Shown: in pieces, positions 8,610 to 16,776 of the stretch
Layout: every line of letters starts with the position of its first letter
Numbering within the stretch: the first letter of the stretch is position 1
Source of the DNA: Rodentibacter caecimuris
Lineage (GTDB): Bacteria > Pseudomonadota > Gammaproteobacteria > Enterobacterales > Pasteurellaceae
Assembly: GCF_024622045.1 (NCBI RefSeq)
Contig: NZ_JANKBP010000023.1
Reading direction: 5' to 3' (one strand)
Length of the DNA stretch: 28,041 nt
Notes under the pieces: generated by a model
Told to the model about the DNA's origin: nothing
Seen by the model: the letters and a program-made list of their open reading frames with translations, nothing else
The model's database searches: none
Position numbers and translations under genes: made by a program

Positions 8610-9407
8610 TTAAATATTCAAATTCATTCCATCATCAATAAAATATTGATTCATTTCAAATGCCGGTTTGGCGGCTTTATCCTTACCGATAATGCGTGCC
8701 GGTACGCCTGCGGCGGTGGCATATTCCGGAACAGGTTGAAGCACGACGGAATTTGCCCCAATTTTGGCATATTTGCCTACTTCAATATTCCCAAGAATTT
8801 TTGCACCGGCACCAATCATCACGCCTTCTCGCACTTTAGGATGACGATCACCGGATTCTTTGCCCGTCCCACCTAAGGTGACACCTTGTAGAATGGAAAC
8901 ATCATTTTCAATCACCGAGGTTTCCCCTACTACAATGCCTGTAGCATGGTCAAACATAATACCGTGACCGATTTTTGCCGCCGGATGAATATCCACATCA
9001 AAGGCAACCGAAATTTGATTTTGTAAATAAAGCGCCAATGCCTTACGATTTTGTTTCCACAAATAATGCGTAATTCGATAGCTTTGAATGGCGTGAAATC
9101 CTTTTAAATAAAGTAATGGCGTAGAGCATAATTCCACTGCCGGATCCCGTTGGCGGACGGCTTTAATATCACAAGCGGCGTAATCAATAATGGCTGGATC
9201 CGCCAAATAGGCTTCCTCAATAATTTCTCGTAAGGAAATTGCTGGCATAATGGGATTCGCCAATTTATTAGCCAGTAAATAACTTAATGCACTGCCGAGA
9301 TTTTGGTGTTTTAAAATTGTAGAATGAAAAAAACTGGCGAGCATTGGCTCGTTTTCAGCCAATTCTTTCGCTTCTTGGCGAATATGTTGCCACACATCTA
9401 ATATCAT
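8610..9407 (-). CDS. cysE: Serine O-acetyltransferase
   Basis: CysE acetylates serine with acetyl-CoA, committing it to cysteine synthesis. The 265-residue protein has the N-terminal helical domain (LASFFHSTILKH) and, from about residue 140, the left-handed beta-helix of hexapeptide repeats. Asp139 and His154 correspond to the E. coli catalytic pair, in DIHPAAKIGHGIMFDHATG. The C-terminal tail ends in NLNI; the final Ile is the feature that normally docks in cysteine synthase CysK. It is 11 nt downstream of gpsA in the same operon. Confidence 0.97.
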   Translation of the reverse strand: MILDVWQHIRQEAKELAENEPMLASFFHSTILKHQNLGSALSYLLANKLANPIMPAISLREIIEEAYLADPAIIDYAACDIKAVRQRDPAVELCSTPLLYLKGFHAIQSYRITHYLWKQNRKALALYLQNQISVAFDVDIHPAAKIGHGIMFDHATGIVVGETSVIENDVSILQGVTLGGTGKESGDRHPKVREGVMIGAGAKILGNIEVGKYAKIGANSVVLQPVPEYATAAGVPARIIGKDKAAKPAFEMNQYFIDDGMNLNI

Positions 9408-9418
9408 TATTTCTCCTT

Positions 9419-10429
9419 TTATTCGCCTTTCCGTTCGCGCCCCAGTAAGCTATGAACCACATCTTGTGCCTTTTTACCACAAAAGAGCATCTGATAAATT
9501 TGTTCTGTAATCGGCATTTCAATACCTTGGCGTTGTGCCAGCAAATAGGCTTCTTTTGTATTATAAAAACCTTCTACTACTTGCCCGATATTTTCCATTG
9601 CCGCTTGAGCATTCAATCCTTCCCCTAACATCAGCCCAAAACGGCGGTTGCGGGATTGGTTATCGGTACAGGTTAAAACAAGATCGCCCAAACCTGACAT
9701 ACCGATAAAAGTATTCGGATTTGCACCAAGAGAAACCCCTAAACGGCTGATTTCGGCAATACCCCGTGTAATCAATGCCGTACGTGCGTTTGCTCCAAAT
9801 CCCATTCCATCCGAAATACCGGCACCGATCGCGATCACATTCTTAATTGCACCGCCAAGCTGCACGCCGATCATATCGGAGTTCACATAAACACGAAAGT
9901 GTTTACTACAATGAATGCGAGCCTGAAATTCAAGGGCAAATTGTTCGTTATTCGCTGCTAACGTAATGGCGGTGGGTAAACCTTGTGCGAGCTCTTTGGC
10001 AAAAGTCGGGCCGGAGAGGATGGCAAGAGGATAATTTGTCCCCAGTTGTTCCTCTACGACTGTTTGCAGCAGTCGTCCGGTTCCGTGTTCTAAGCCTTTT
10101 GTCGCCCATATCAAGCGATGATGAGGCTGTAAGTGCGGTCGAATTTTGCTGAGAATTTCGTTAAAAGCATGGCTGGGTACAACGATTAAAATATCTTGCG
10201 ATTGGTGAAGTGCCTGTGCCAAATCCTGTTCCACATAGAGCTCTTGCGGAAAGGGAATGTTGGGTAAAAAACGTTGGTTTTGGCGTTCTCTCCGCATCTG
10301 CTCAATATGTGTAGGATTGTGCCCCCATAAATAAGTCGGCGAGCCGTTACGCGAAAAAGAAATCGCTAATGCAGTACCGTAAGAACCTGCGCCAAGCACT
10401 GTAATCGGTGTTCGGGATGGAATCATCAT
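9419..10429 (-). CDS. gpsA: Glycerol-3-phosphate dehydrogenase [NAD(P)+]
   Basis: GpsA reduces dihydroxyacetone phosphate to sn-glycerol-3-phosphate for phospholipid synthesis. The dinucleotide-binding motif VLGAGSYGTALA is at the N-terminus. GGAIKNVIAIGAG contains the catalytic lysine, and GFGANARTALITRG follows. I start at the ATG at 10429, one codon before another ATG at 10426; GAGGAG at 10433-10438 is better spaced for the second. The longer frame to 10459 runs through a terminator hairpin and is unlikely. The protein is about 336 residues, against 339 in E. coli. Confidence 0.96.
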   Translation of the reverse strand: MMIPSRTPITVLGAGSYGTALAISFSRNGSPTYLWGHNPTHIEQMRRERQNQRFLPNIPFPQELYVEQDLAQALHQSQDILIVVPSHAFNEILSKIRPHLQPHHRLIWATKGLEHGTGRLLQTVVEEQLGTNYPLAILSGPTFAKELAQGLPTAITLAANNEQFALEFQARIHCSKHFRVYVNSDMIGVQLGGAIKNVIAIGAGISDGMGFGANARTALITRGIAEISRLGVSLGANPNTFIGMSGLGDLVLTCTDNQSRNRRFGLMLGEGLNAQAAMENIGQVVEGFYNTKEAYLLAQRQGIEMPITEQIYQMLFCGKKAQDVVHSLLGRERKGE

Positions 10430-10439
10430 TTTCTCCTCA

Positions 10440-10473
10440 AAAACAAAGGGCAAGCCCACAGCCTGCCCTTTTT
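10440..10473 (-). terminator. Hairpin between secB and gpsA
   Basis: Arms AAAGGGCA (10445-10452) and TGCCCTTT (10464-10471) form an 8-bp stem, with GTTTTT following on the minus strand. It may terminate or attenuate the yibN-secB transcript before gpsA. It could also act from the other side, because T-runs flank both ends. Confidence 0.6.
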
Positions 10474-10483
10474 AAATTAAGAA

Positions 10484-10996
10484 TTAATGTTGCGTTTCTT
10501 TCTCTTCAGCCGGGGGATTTTCCACCGTTCCTTGCTGACGATTCATATATTCAATAAACAAGGCATCAAAATTCACCGGGGAAAGGTTTAACGCCGGGAA
10601 TGTACCACGGTTCACTAAACTTGCGACTAATTCACGTGCATAGGGGAATAACATATTCGGACATTGTGAAGTTAAGCAATGTGCCATTTGCACCTCTTCC
10701 AAACCGCTAATCGTAAATACGCCCGCCTGTTTCACTTCACAGAGGAAAGCAAGATCACCGGAATCTTCCAATGTGGTCTCCACCGTAATGTTGAGTGTTA
10801 CTTCATATAAATCATCGCCTAATTGCACGGTTTCTGTACTTAGGTCAAAACCTAGTTTAGGTTTCCATTCTTGATGAAAAATATGCGGAAGATTCGGCGC
10901 TTCAAAAGAAACATCTTTAACGTAAATACGCTGAATTTGTAAGACGGCCTGTGATTCCTCTGTAGCCACTTCAGGTTGTTGATTTTGTTCTGACAT
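10484..10996 (-). CDS. secB: Protein-export chaperone SecB
   Basis: SecB is a tetrameric cytosolic chaperone that keeps precursors unfolded and delivers them to SecA. The 170-residue protein carries the family core QRIYVKDVSFEAPNLPHIF, GDLAFLCEVKQAGVF, CPNMLFPYARELV and FPALNLSPVNFDALF. It is slightly longer than the E. coli protein (155) because of longer acidic termini. It follows yibN by 12 nt, as in E. coli, except that the glutaredoxin gene grxC found between them there is absent. Confidence 0.97.
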   Translation of the reverse strand: MSEQNQQPEVATEESQAVLQIQRIYVKDVSFEAPNLPHIFHQEWKPKLGFDLSTETVQLGDDLYEVTLNITVETTLEDSGDLAFLCEVKQAGVFTISGLEEVQMAHCLTSQCPNMLFPYARELVASLVNRGTFPALNLSPVNFDALFIEYMNRQQGTVENPPAEEKETQH

Positions 10997-11008
10997 AATT
11001 TTAGTTCC

Positions 11009-11455
11009 TTATTTGTGTTTTTTAACGATAGGTAAATTCGCACCCAACCAAGCAGAAATACCGTCTTTTAAGATATAAACGCGGGCAAAGCCTTGTTTGG
11101 TCAGTAGTGCTGCCGATGCCGGTGCCGATACGCCGTTAACATCCACTAAAACCAATGGTTTTTCCTTGTGCTGTTCAATTTTGCCAAGATTAGCATTTTT
11201 AATATCGCTTGGAAGTAAATTGATACTATTAATAATATGACCACGTTGAAATTCATCTAAGGTACGAAGATCGATAACAACCGCATCTTCATTATTGATT
11301 AAACGAATCACTTCGGGATGTTGAACCGTTTTAAATTTCTCGGTAGCCGATTTGAAAAAACTGTAAATCACTAGGGCGAAAATCGCAAACCAAGAAACAG
11401 TTAGTAAAGTATGTTTTTGTGCAAACTGAATTGCATCAGGCAAAAATTCTTGCAT
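11009..11455 (-). CDS. yibN: YibN-like membrane-anchored rhodanese-fold protein
   Basis: A 148-residue protein has one N-terminal membrane segment (about 17-35, LLTVSWFAIFALVIYSFF) and then a rhodanese domain with DLRTLDEFQRGHI. The usual active-site loop has a catalytic cysteine. Here the equivalent stretch reads LVDVNGVSAPASAALL and contains no cysteine, so sulfurtransferase activity is doubtful. The ATG at 11455 gives a start like E. coli YibN (MQEF...). The longer frame to 11608 adds unrelated residues and crosses a CRP-like site. It is the first gene of the secB-gpsA-cysE operon. The role is likely linked to membrane biogenesis, inferred from context only. Confidence 0.88.
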   Translation of the reverse strand: MQEFLPDAIQFAQKHTLLTVSWFAIFALVIYSFFKSATEKFKTVQHPEVIRLINNEDAVVIDLRTLDEFQRGHIINSINLLPSDIKNANLGKIEQHKEKPLVLVDVNGVSAPASAALLTKQGFARVYILKDGISAWLGANLPIVKKHK

Positions 11456-11590
11456 TGTTATCTCAATATTATGTTGATTAAAATCTGACTGAATAAAATA
11501 GGGCTTAAGTATAACCATACTTGCATTATCTTTCAAAAAAATTCTCTTTAGAAAACCAATCAGGTTAATTTTTACACAAGCACGAAAAGG

Positions 11591-11612
11591 AAATGTGATC
11601 CCGATCATAAAT
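11591..11612. promoter_or_regulatory. Predicted CRP (cAMP receptor protein) site upstream of ansB
   Basis: The left half reads AAATGTGATC, a perfect match to the CRP consensus half-site. After 6 nt in the core comes TCATA, against the consensus TCACA. It is centred about 88 nt before the ansB ATG, in the 234-nt divergent region between yibN and ansB. In E. coli ansB is activated by CRP and FNR, so regulation of ansB is the natural reading. Confidence 0.6.
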
Positions 11613-11689
11613 ATTGTATATATCTATTTCTTCTACTCCTAATTAAGTAGAAGATAGTTACATTATTACTCTTATTAAGGAAATATTCG

Positions 11690-12739
11690 ATGAAGTTAAA
11701 AAAATTAGCGGTATTAACCATGCTAGGGTTCAGTATTTCTACGGTTCAAGCAGCAGAATTACCGAACATTACGATCTTAGCCACGGGCGGTACTATTGCC
11801 GGTAGCGGTGCAACGGCCGTCTCTTCCGCCTATAAAGCTGGTCAATTAAATATCGAAGCGTTAATTGATGCAGTCCCGGAAATAAAACAACTTGCTCATG
11901 TTAAAGGTGAACAGATAGTGAAAATCGGTTCGCAAGACATGAACGACGATGTATGGTTAAAACTTGCTAAAGCCATTAACGCTCAATGTAACAATACCGA
12001 TGGTTTTGTGATTACACATGGTACCGATACGATGGAAGAAACCGCATATTTCTTGGATCTCACCGTCAAATGCGAAAAACCAGTTGTTCTTGTCGGCGCG
12101 ATGCGACCTGCAACCGAAAAAAGTGCCGATGGCCCATTAAATTTATATAACGCAGTTGTTGTTGCGACCGATAAAAAATCGGTCGGTCGCGGTGTGCTTG
12201 TTGCAATGAATAATGAAGTACTTGGTGCGCGTGATGTTACAAAAACCAGCACAACCGCCGTGCAAACATTCCATTCACCGAATTTTGGCGCATTAGGTTA
12301 TATTCATAACAGTAAAGTTGATTATGAACGTTCACCGGAAAGCAAACATACGGTAAACACTCCATTTAATGTAGAAAACTTAGAAACTTTACCAAAAGTG
12401 GGGATTGTTTATGCCTATTCCAATACTCCAATTGAGCCGTTAAATGTTTTGTTGGATGCCGGCTACCAAGGTATTGTTACAGCCGGGGTCGGGAACGGTA
12501 ACCTAAATGCAGCTCACTTGGAACGCTTAGAAAAAGCGGCAAAAGACGGCGTATCTGTCGTGCGTTCTTCCCGAGTGCCGACGGGTTATACGACACGTGA
12601 TGCAGAGGTGGATGATTCTCAGTATGGTTTTGTGGCTTCCGGTACCTTGAATCCACAAAAAGCACGGGTCTTATTACAACTTGCTTTAACACAAACCAAA
12701 GATCCAAAAGTTATTCAACAATACTTTGAAGATTTCTAA
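11690..12739 (+). CDS. ansB: Periplasmic L-asparaginase, type II
   Basis: AnsB hydrolyses asparagine to aspartate and ammonia in the periplasm. The 349-residue precursor has a Sec signal peptide (KLKKLAVLTMLGFSISTVQA, cut near residue 21). The first active-site motif ILATGGTIAG has nucleophile Thr35. The second motif HGTDTMEET supplies the Thr-Asp pair. The E. coli precursor is 348 residues. AAGGA lies 8 nt before the ATG. It is followed by dcuB, whose transporter could take up the aspartate formed; this coupling is functional inference. Confidence 0.96.
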   Translation: MKLKKLAVLTMLGFSISTVQAAELPNITILATGGTIAGSGATAVSSAYKAGQLNIEALIDAVPEIKQLAHVKGEQIVKIGSQDMNDDVWLKLAKAINAQCNNTDGFVITHGTDTMEETAYFLDLTVKCEKPVVLVGAMRPATEKSADGPLNLYNAVVVATDKKSVGRGVLVAMNNEVLGARDVTKTSTTAVQTFHSPNFGALGYIHNSKVDYERSPESKHTVNTPFNVENLETLPKVGIVYAYSNTPIEPLNVLLDAGYQGIVTAGVGNGNLNAAHLERLEKAAKDGVSVVRSSRVPTGYTTRDAEVDDSQYGFVASGTLNPQKARVLLQLALTQTKDPKVIQQYFEDF

Positions 12740-12750
12740 CTTGACAAGTG

Positions 12751-12780
12751 AAAAGTGCGGTGGAAAATAACCGCACTTTT
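12751..12780 (+). terminator. Terminator of ansB built from an inverted pair of uptake signals
   Basis: AAAAGTGCGGT (12751-12761) and ACCGCACTTTT (12770-12780) form an 11-bp perfect stem with an 8-nt loop, 11 nt after the ansB stop. Each arm contains the complete uptake signal AAGTGCGGT. Confidence 0.85.
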
Positions 12781-12832
12781 CGTATAAGAGACAGAGTTTC
12801 TTGATCTAAATTATAGAATCCGTACCTATTTG

Positions 12833-12862
12833 TTGCTATATTGGCGGCGGTTTCTATAGCAA
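12833..12862. promoter_or_regulatory. Inverted repeat upstream of dcuB
   Basis: TTGCTATA (12833-12840) and TATAGCAA (12855-12862) form a perfect 8-bp inverted repeat with a 14-nt centre, ending 33 nt before the dcuB ATG. A weak FNR-like sequence (TTGATCTAAATTAT, 12801-12814, about 8 of 10 consensus positions) lies just upstream. The repeat could be an operator or a 5'-UTR hairpin; the regulator is not identifiable from sequence. Confidence 0.4.
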
Positions 12863-12895
12863 TATAACAGTTTATTCTTTAACTTAGGGGGCAAT

Positions 12896-14218
12896 ATGTC
12901 TGCAATGTTCTTATTACAATTTGCCATCGTGCTATTGTGTATCCTGGTGGGTGCACGTGTAGGTGGTATCGGTCTTGGTGTATTTGGCGGTTTAGGTCTT
13001 GCTATCCTTTCCTTTGGCTTTGGATTGAAACCGGCAGGTTTACCCATTGATGTGATGTTTATGATCATGGCGGTAGTGGCTGCCGCAGCGGCAATGCAAG
13101 CGGCTGGTGGCTTAGATTATATGATCAAAATCGCAACGAAAATTTTACGTCGTAACCCAAAACACATTACTTTCATCGCACCGGCTGTGACCTGGTTATT
13201 CACGTTTTTAGCAGGTACCGGTCATGTGGCTTATTCAGTATTGCCAGTTATCGCAGAAGTGAGTCGCCAAAATGGCATCCGCCCTGAACGTCCGCTTTCA
13301 ATGGCCGTCATCGCTTCACAATTTGCCATTGTTGCAAGCCCGATTGCAGCGGCTGTCGTTGCGGTAGTGGCTTATCTTGAACCACAAGGAATTCATCTTG
13401 GTGATGTGTTAATGGTAACAATTCCAGCAACCCTTTTAGGTATCTTCCTTGCTTGCATTTTTGTGAACAAAATGGGTAAAGAACTTAAAGATGATCCGGA
13501 ATACCAACGTCGTTTAAAAGATCCAAAATATGCCGATGCCTTTAACTCTACGACAGACATAAAAGAACTAGAAGTGAGCAAAACGGCAAAAATTTCTGTT
13601 TCTCTCTTCTTATTCGGTGCATTACTCGTGGTGTTAATGGGTGCTATGCCTTCCTTACGTCCAATGTTTGACGGAAAACCAATGGGAATGGCGCATACCA
13701 TTGAAATTATTATGTTATCAATTGGCGCCTTAATCGTCTTAACCTGTAAACCGGATAGCACGGAAATCACTAAAGGTTCGGTTTTCCACGCCGGTATGCG
13801 GGCGGTTATTGCAATTCTTGGGATTGCGTGGTTGGGTGATACCTTAATGCAGGCGCATATGACGGAAGTAAAAGATATGGTGAAAGGTTTAGTCGAAACC
13901 GCCCCATGGACATTTGCATTGGCACTATTTGTGCTTTCCGTACTGGTCAATAGCCAAGGTGCCACCGTAGCGACTTTATTCCCACTTGGTATTGCACTTG
14001 GCATTCCTGCGCCGATATTAATTGGGGTATTTGTGGCAGTAAACGGCTATTTCTTTGTACCAAACTACGGCCCGATTATTGCCTCTATCGACTTTGATAC
14101 CACCGGTACAACCAAAATCGGTAAATATATTTTTAACCATAGCTTTATGCTACCGGGCTTATTAAGTATGGTATTTAGCGTAGTGATTGGTTTATTACTC
14201 GCCAATGTCCTTCTATAA
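12896..14218 (+). CDS. dcuB: Anaerobic C4-dicarboxylate transporter, DcuA/DcuB family
   Basis: Dcu carriers exchange fumarate, malate or aspartate for succinate across the inner membrane during anaerobic fumarate respiration. The 440-residue protein is hydrophobic throughout, with roughly ten or more membrane segments. It carries the family motifs AGGLDYMIKIATKILRRNPK, FLAGTGHVAYSVLPVIAEV and TGTTKIGKYIFNHSFMLPG. It has features of both DcuA (AMQAAGGLDY) and DcuB (NGIRPERPLSMA). I use dcuB, but DcuA-like is possible. The ATG is preceded by GGGGG. Placement after ansB suggests uptake of the aspartate that AnsB releases. Confidence 0.92.
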   Translation: MSAMFLLQFAIVLLCILVGARVGGIGLGVFGGLGLAILSFGFGLKPAGLPIDVMFMIMAVVAAAAAMQAAGGLDYMIKIATKILRRNPKHITFIAPAVTWLFTFLAGTGHVAYSVLPVIAEVSRQNGIRPERPLSMAVIASQFAIVASPIAAAVVAVVAYLEPQGIHLGDVLMVTIPATLLGIFLACIFVNKMGKELKDDPEYQRRLKDPKYADAFNSTTDIKELEVSKTAKISVSLFLFGALLVVLMGAMPSLRPMFDGKPMGMAHTIEIIMLSIGALIVLTCKPDSTEITKGSVFHAGMRAVIAILGIAWLGDTLMQAHMTEVKDMVKGLVETAPWTFALALFVLSVLVNSQGATVATLFPLGIALGIPAPILIGVFVAVNGYFFVPNYGPIIASIDFDTTGTTKIGKYIFNHSFMLPGLLSMVFSVVIGLLLANVLL

Positions 14219-14233
14219 ATTCAGTTAGCGAAT

Positions 14234-14262
14234 AAAAACGGTGCATATTGCGCCGTTTTTTA
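14234..14262 (+). terminator. Rho-independent terminator after dcuB
   Basis: AAAAACGGTGC (14234-14244) pairs with GCGCCGTTTTT (14250-14260), an 11-bp stem with one T-G wobble, a 5-nt loop and a T-tail, 15 nt after the dcuB stop. Confidence 0.85.
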
Positions 14263-14327
14263 TCTTTACGAACTTATCTATAAAATCCCGCTCTAACAAA
14301 CATATTTATTTTTTATAAGGAACATTA

Positions 14328-14963
14328 ATGAAACTTGTTAAAATCTTTTTGATTACTCTTGCAGCTTATATTCCCAATGCGTGGTCTGCCGTTGCTTACA
14401 ATATCAAATACAGTTCTAACTATTTAATGCCGGCTTATGTACATTTTAAAGCGGATGGCACGCAATACTCAGTGAACGCAAAAATTAATATCCCGCTTTA
14501 TAACATCATCTTTAATTCACGAGGCGCACAAACCGCTACTCAATTTAATATGGTGAATTATCAAGACAGCCGTAACGGAAAAGTTTACTCGGTTTCTAAA
14601 ATTTCCCCGACAACTATCGAATACGGCAAAATGAAAGACGGCTTAAAAACAGAGCCGTTAACATTACCGACTTTCGATTTATTCACCATGGCATTTCAGC
14701 TAAGTTATTACGATAAATTACCGGACAGTTTCCAAATTACTAACGGTAAAAAACTTTACCCGATGGAAAATGTGAAAGTGAAGAAAAACGAAAAACAAAT
14801 TGAATATAATAAACAGAAAGTGACTGAAGTCTCTTACACCTTTAAAACCGGCAATAAAGATATTATGGTGAAAAAATTCGTGGGCGAACAATTCCCCCGT
14901 TACATCAAATACTCACGGGACGGCGATGATTATGAATTGGAATTTAGTGAGTTTGTGAAATAA
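14328..14963 (+). CDS. Exported protein of unknown function (DUF3108-like)
   Basis: The 211-residue protein has a signal peptide (MKLVKIFLITLAAYIPNAWS, cut near residue 20). The mature part is rich in beta-strand patterns, alternating hydrophobic and polar residues, for example YNIKYSSNYLMPAYVHFKAD and KFVGEQFPRYIKYSRDGDDY. The overall pattern recalls DUF3108 outer-membrane or periplasmic proteins, but I have no firm motif. AAGGAA precedes the ATG by 6 nt. It is bracketed by the dcuB terminator and a shared terminator with ilvA, so it is a single-gene transcript. Function unknown. Confidence 0.8.
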   Translation: MKLVKIFLITLAAYIPNAWSAVAYNIKYSSNYLMPAYVHFKADGTQYSVNAKINIPLYNIIFNSRGAQTATQFNMVNYQDSRNGKVYSVSKISPTTIEYGKMKDGLKTEPLTLPTFDLFTMAFQLSYYDKLPDSFQITNGKKLYPMENVKVKKNEKQIEYNKQKVTEVSYTFKTGNKDIMVKKFVGEQFPRYIKYSRDGDDYELEFSEFVK

Positions 14964-14981
14964 AAAACGCACCAAAAAATA

Positions 14982-15013
14982 ACCGCACTTTGGGATAAAG
15001 TGCGGTATTTTTT
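14982..15013. terminator. Bidirectional terminator made of paired uptake signals, between the DUF3108-like gene and ilvA
   Basis: ACCGCACTTT (14982-14991) and AAAGTGCGGT (14997-15006) form a 10-bp stem with a 5-nt loop. It is followed by ATTTTTTT on the plus strand and preceded by an A-run that supplies a U-tail for the minus strand. Confidence 0.85.
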
Positions 15014-15023
15014 TATCTTGTTT

Positions 15024-16565
15024 CTAACGCAAGAAATAACGATAAGATTTACTTTCGGTTACATCTTCATAAACATAATTCAGTTGCGCAAGGGTTTGTT
15101 CAAATTCACGTTGTGTTGTTTCTCCCAATTGAAAGCCGGCGAGAATATTGCCGTAGTCCGCACCGTGCGCACGATAATGAAACAGGGAAATATTCCAACG
15201 GTTTTGCAAGGTTTCTAAGAATTTTAACAACGCCCCTTTTTGTTCCGGAAATTCAAAGGTATATAAACGTTCACTCGGATTAGCGGCACGTCCGCCCATT
15301 AAATAGCGCACGTGGGTTTTCGCAATATCATCATCAGACATATCTTCCACATCGAAACCATTTTGTATGAGATCGGTGATAATGTCCGATTTTTCCGCTT
15401 CATTTAAGGTACGCACCCCGACAAAAATACAAGCAAGTTTGTCATCGGCATAGCGGTAACTAAATTCTGTCACTGCACGATTTCCCAATACTTGAACGAA
15501 TTTTAAGAAACTCCCCGGTTGTTCCGACATCGTGACGGCAAGTAAGGCTTCACGATTTTCACCAATTTCGCAACGTTCGGATACATAACGTAGCGTGTGA
15601 AAATTCAGGTTTGCACCGGATAAAATTGCCGCCATATTTTTATTTTCAATATGATGTTTTTTCACATATTTTTTCAAGCCGGCTAAACCCAATGCCCCTG
15701 AGGGTTCAGAGACGGCACGTACATTTTCAAATAAATCTTTCATCGCTGCGCACACTTCGTCACTATCGACAAGCACCATATCGTCAAGATATTGACGACA
15801 TAATCGGAAAGTTTCATCACCAATACGTTTCACTGCTACGCCGTCTGCAAATAATCCGACATGGGCGAGATCGGTGGGTTCGCCTTTTTCGAGGGCGGCA
15901 TTCAAGCAAGCAGAATCCTTGGATTCCACACCGATCACTTTGATATCAGGCATAAATTGCTTTAACAAGATTGCGACACCGGCAGCTAAACCGCCGCCGC
16001 CCACTTGTACGAATACATAATCCAAATCCGCCACTTGCTGTAACATTTCCATCGCCAATGTGCCTTGTCCGGCAATCACAAGCGGATGATCAAAAGGCGG
16101 AATAAAGGTCATATTTTTTTCTTTGGAAAGGGCAATCGCCTTGGCTTTCGCTTCATCAAAATTCGCACCGTGTAATAACACTTCGCCACCGAAACCACGC
16201 ACCGCATCCACTTTAATGCTTGGCGTGTTTTGCGGCATAACGATTAATGCTTTTAAGCCAAGTTCTTTGGCGGATAAGGCGACGCCTTGTGCGTGGTTAC
16301 CTGCTGAAGCAGCGATCACACCTGCCGCTTTTTGTTCCGCTGAAAGGCTCGAAATCATCGCATAGGCACCACGCAATTTAAAGCTGTTTACCGGCTGGCG
16401 ATCTTCCCGTTTAATCCAAATATTATTGTGAAGACGTTCGGACAATTTGCCCATTTTTTGTAACGGCGTGACCGTTGCCGCTTCATAGACGCGTGAGCCA
16501 AGTCTAACAATCGCATTGATATAATCGTTTTGGCTCGGTTGTGGGTTAGTAAGTAGGTTTTTCAT
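15024..16565 (-). CDS. ilvA: Threonine dehydratase, biosynthetic
   Basis: IlvA deaminates threonine to 2-oxobutanoate, the first committed step to isoleucine. The 513-residue length marks the long, isoleucine-regulated biosynthetic form. The PLP lysine is Lys63 in NSFKLRGAYAM. The phosphate-binding loop GGGGLAAG follows near residue 188. Two C-terminal ACT-like regulatory domains occupy roughly 325-510. It lies downstream of ilvD with a 211-nt gap holding hairpins and two uptake signals, so it may also have its own promoter. Confidence 0.97.
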   Translation of the reverse strand: MKNLLTNPQPSQNDYINAIVRLGSRVYEAATVTPLQKMGKLSERLHNNIWIKREDRQPVNSFKLRGAYAMISSLSAEQKAAGVIAASAGNHAQGVALSAKELGLKALIVMPQNTPSIKVDAVRGFGGEVLLHGANFDEAKAKAIALSKEKNMTFIPPFDHPLVIAGQGTLAMEMLQQVADLDYVFVQVGGGGLAAGVAILLKQFMPDIKVIGVESKDSACLNAALEKGEPTDLAHVGLFADGVAVKRIGDETFRLCRQYLDDMVLVDSDEVCAAMKDLFENVRAVSEPSGALGLAGLKKYVKKHHIENKNMAAILSGANLNFHTLRYVSERCEIGENREALLAVTMSEQPGSFLKFVQVLGNRAVTEFSYRYADDKLACIFVGVRTLNEAEKSDIITDLIQNGFDVEDMSDDDIAKTHVRYLMGGRAANPSERLYTFEFPEQKGALLKFLETLQNRWNISLFHYRAHGADYGNILAGFQLGETTQREFEQTLAQLNYVYEDVTESKSYRYFLR

Positions 16566-16647
16566 AATACTGTTTGTCGGATAGACTTTTGCCTATCATT
16601 AATATAAATGCCAAATGATTATTGATGGGTTAATCCCCACCTAACGA

Positions 16648-16703
16648 AAGTGCGGTCAATATTTCTAATGTTTTTAAAAGTAGTGGGAAAAATAACCGCA
16701 CTT
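16648..16703. repeat. Inverted uptake-signal pair between ilvA and ilvD
   Basis: AAGTGCGGT (16648-16656) and ACCGCACTT (16695-16703) face each other across 38 nt. The loop is too long for an obvious terminator. A separate perfect 6-bp hairpin, GTGAAC (16714-16719) with GTTCAC (16724-16729), lies next to it. Confidence 0.6.
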
Positions 16704-16736
16704 TATCGGGTGTGTGAACCTAAGTTCACGCATAAA

Positions 16737-16773
16737 GGAGGGAGGTGGATGTCATCAATCCACCCACCCTACG
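16737..16773 (-). repeat. Small GTAGGGTGGG-type hairpin element after ilvD
   Basis: Read on the minus strand it starts CGTAGGGTGGGTGGATTGAT. It contains the stem GGTGGAT/ATCCACC (16744-16750 and 16758-16764). A related sequence with the same CGTAGGGTG start lies at 18661-18694 in opposite orientation, so the two flank ilvD. This resembles short dispersed palindromic elements; family membership is inferred. Confidence 0.45.
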
Positions 16774-16776
16774 ATT

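Noticed and set aside
11474..11487. TTGATTAAAATCTG as an FNR site
   Set aside because: It matches about 8 of 10 consensus positions but lies more than 200 nt from ansB and very close to yibN; too weak to annotate as a site in AT-rich DNA.
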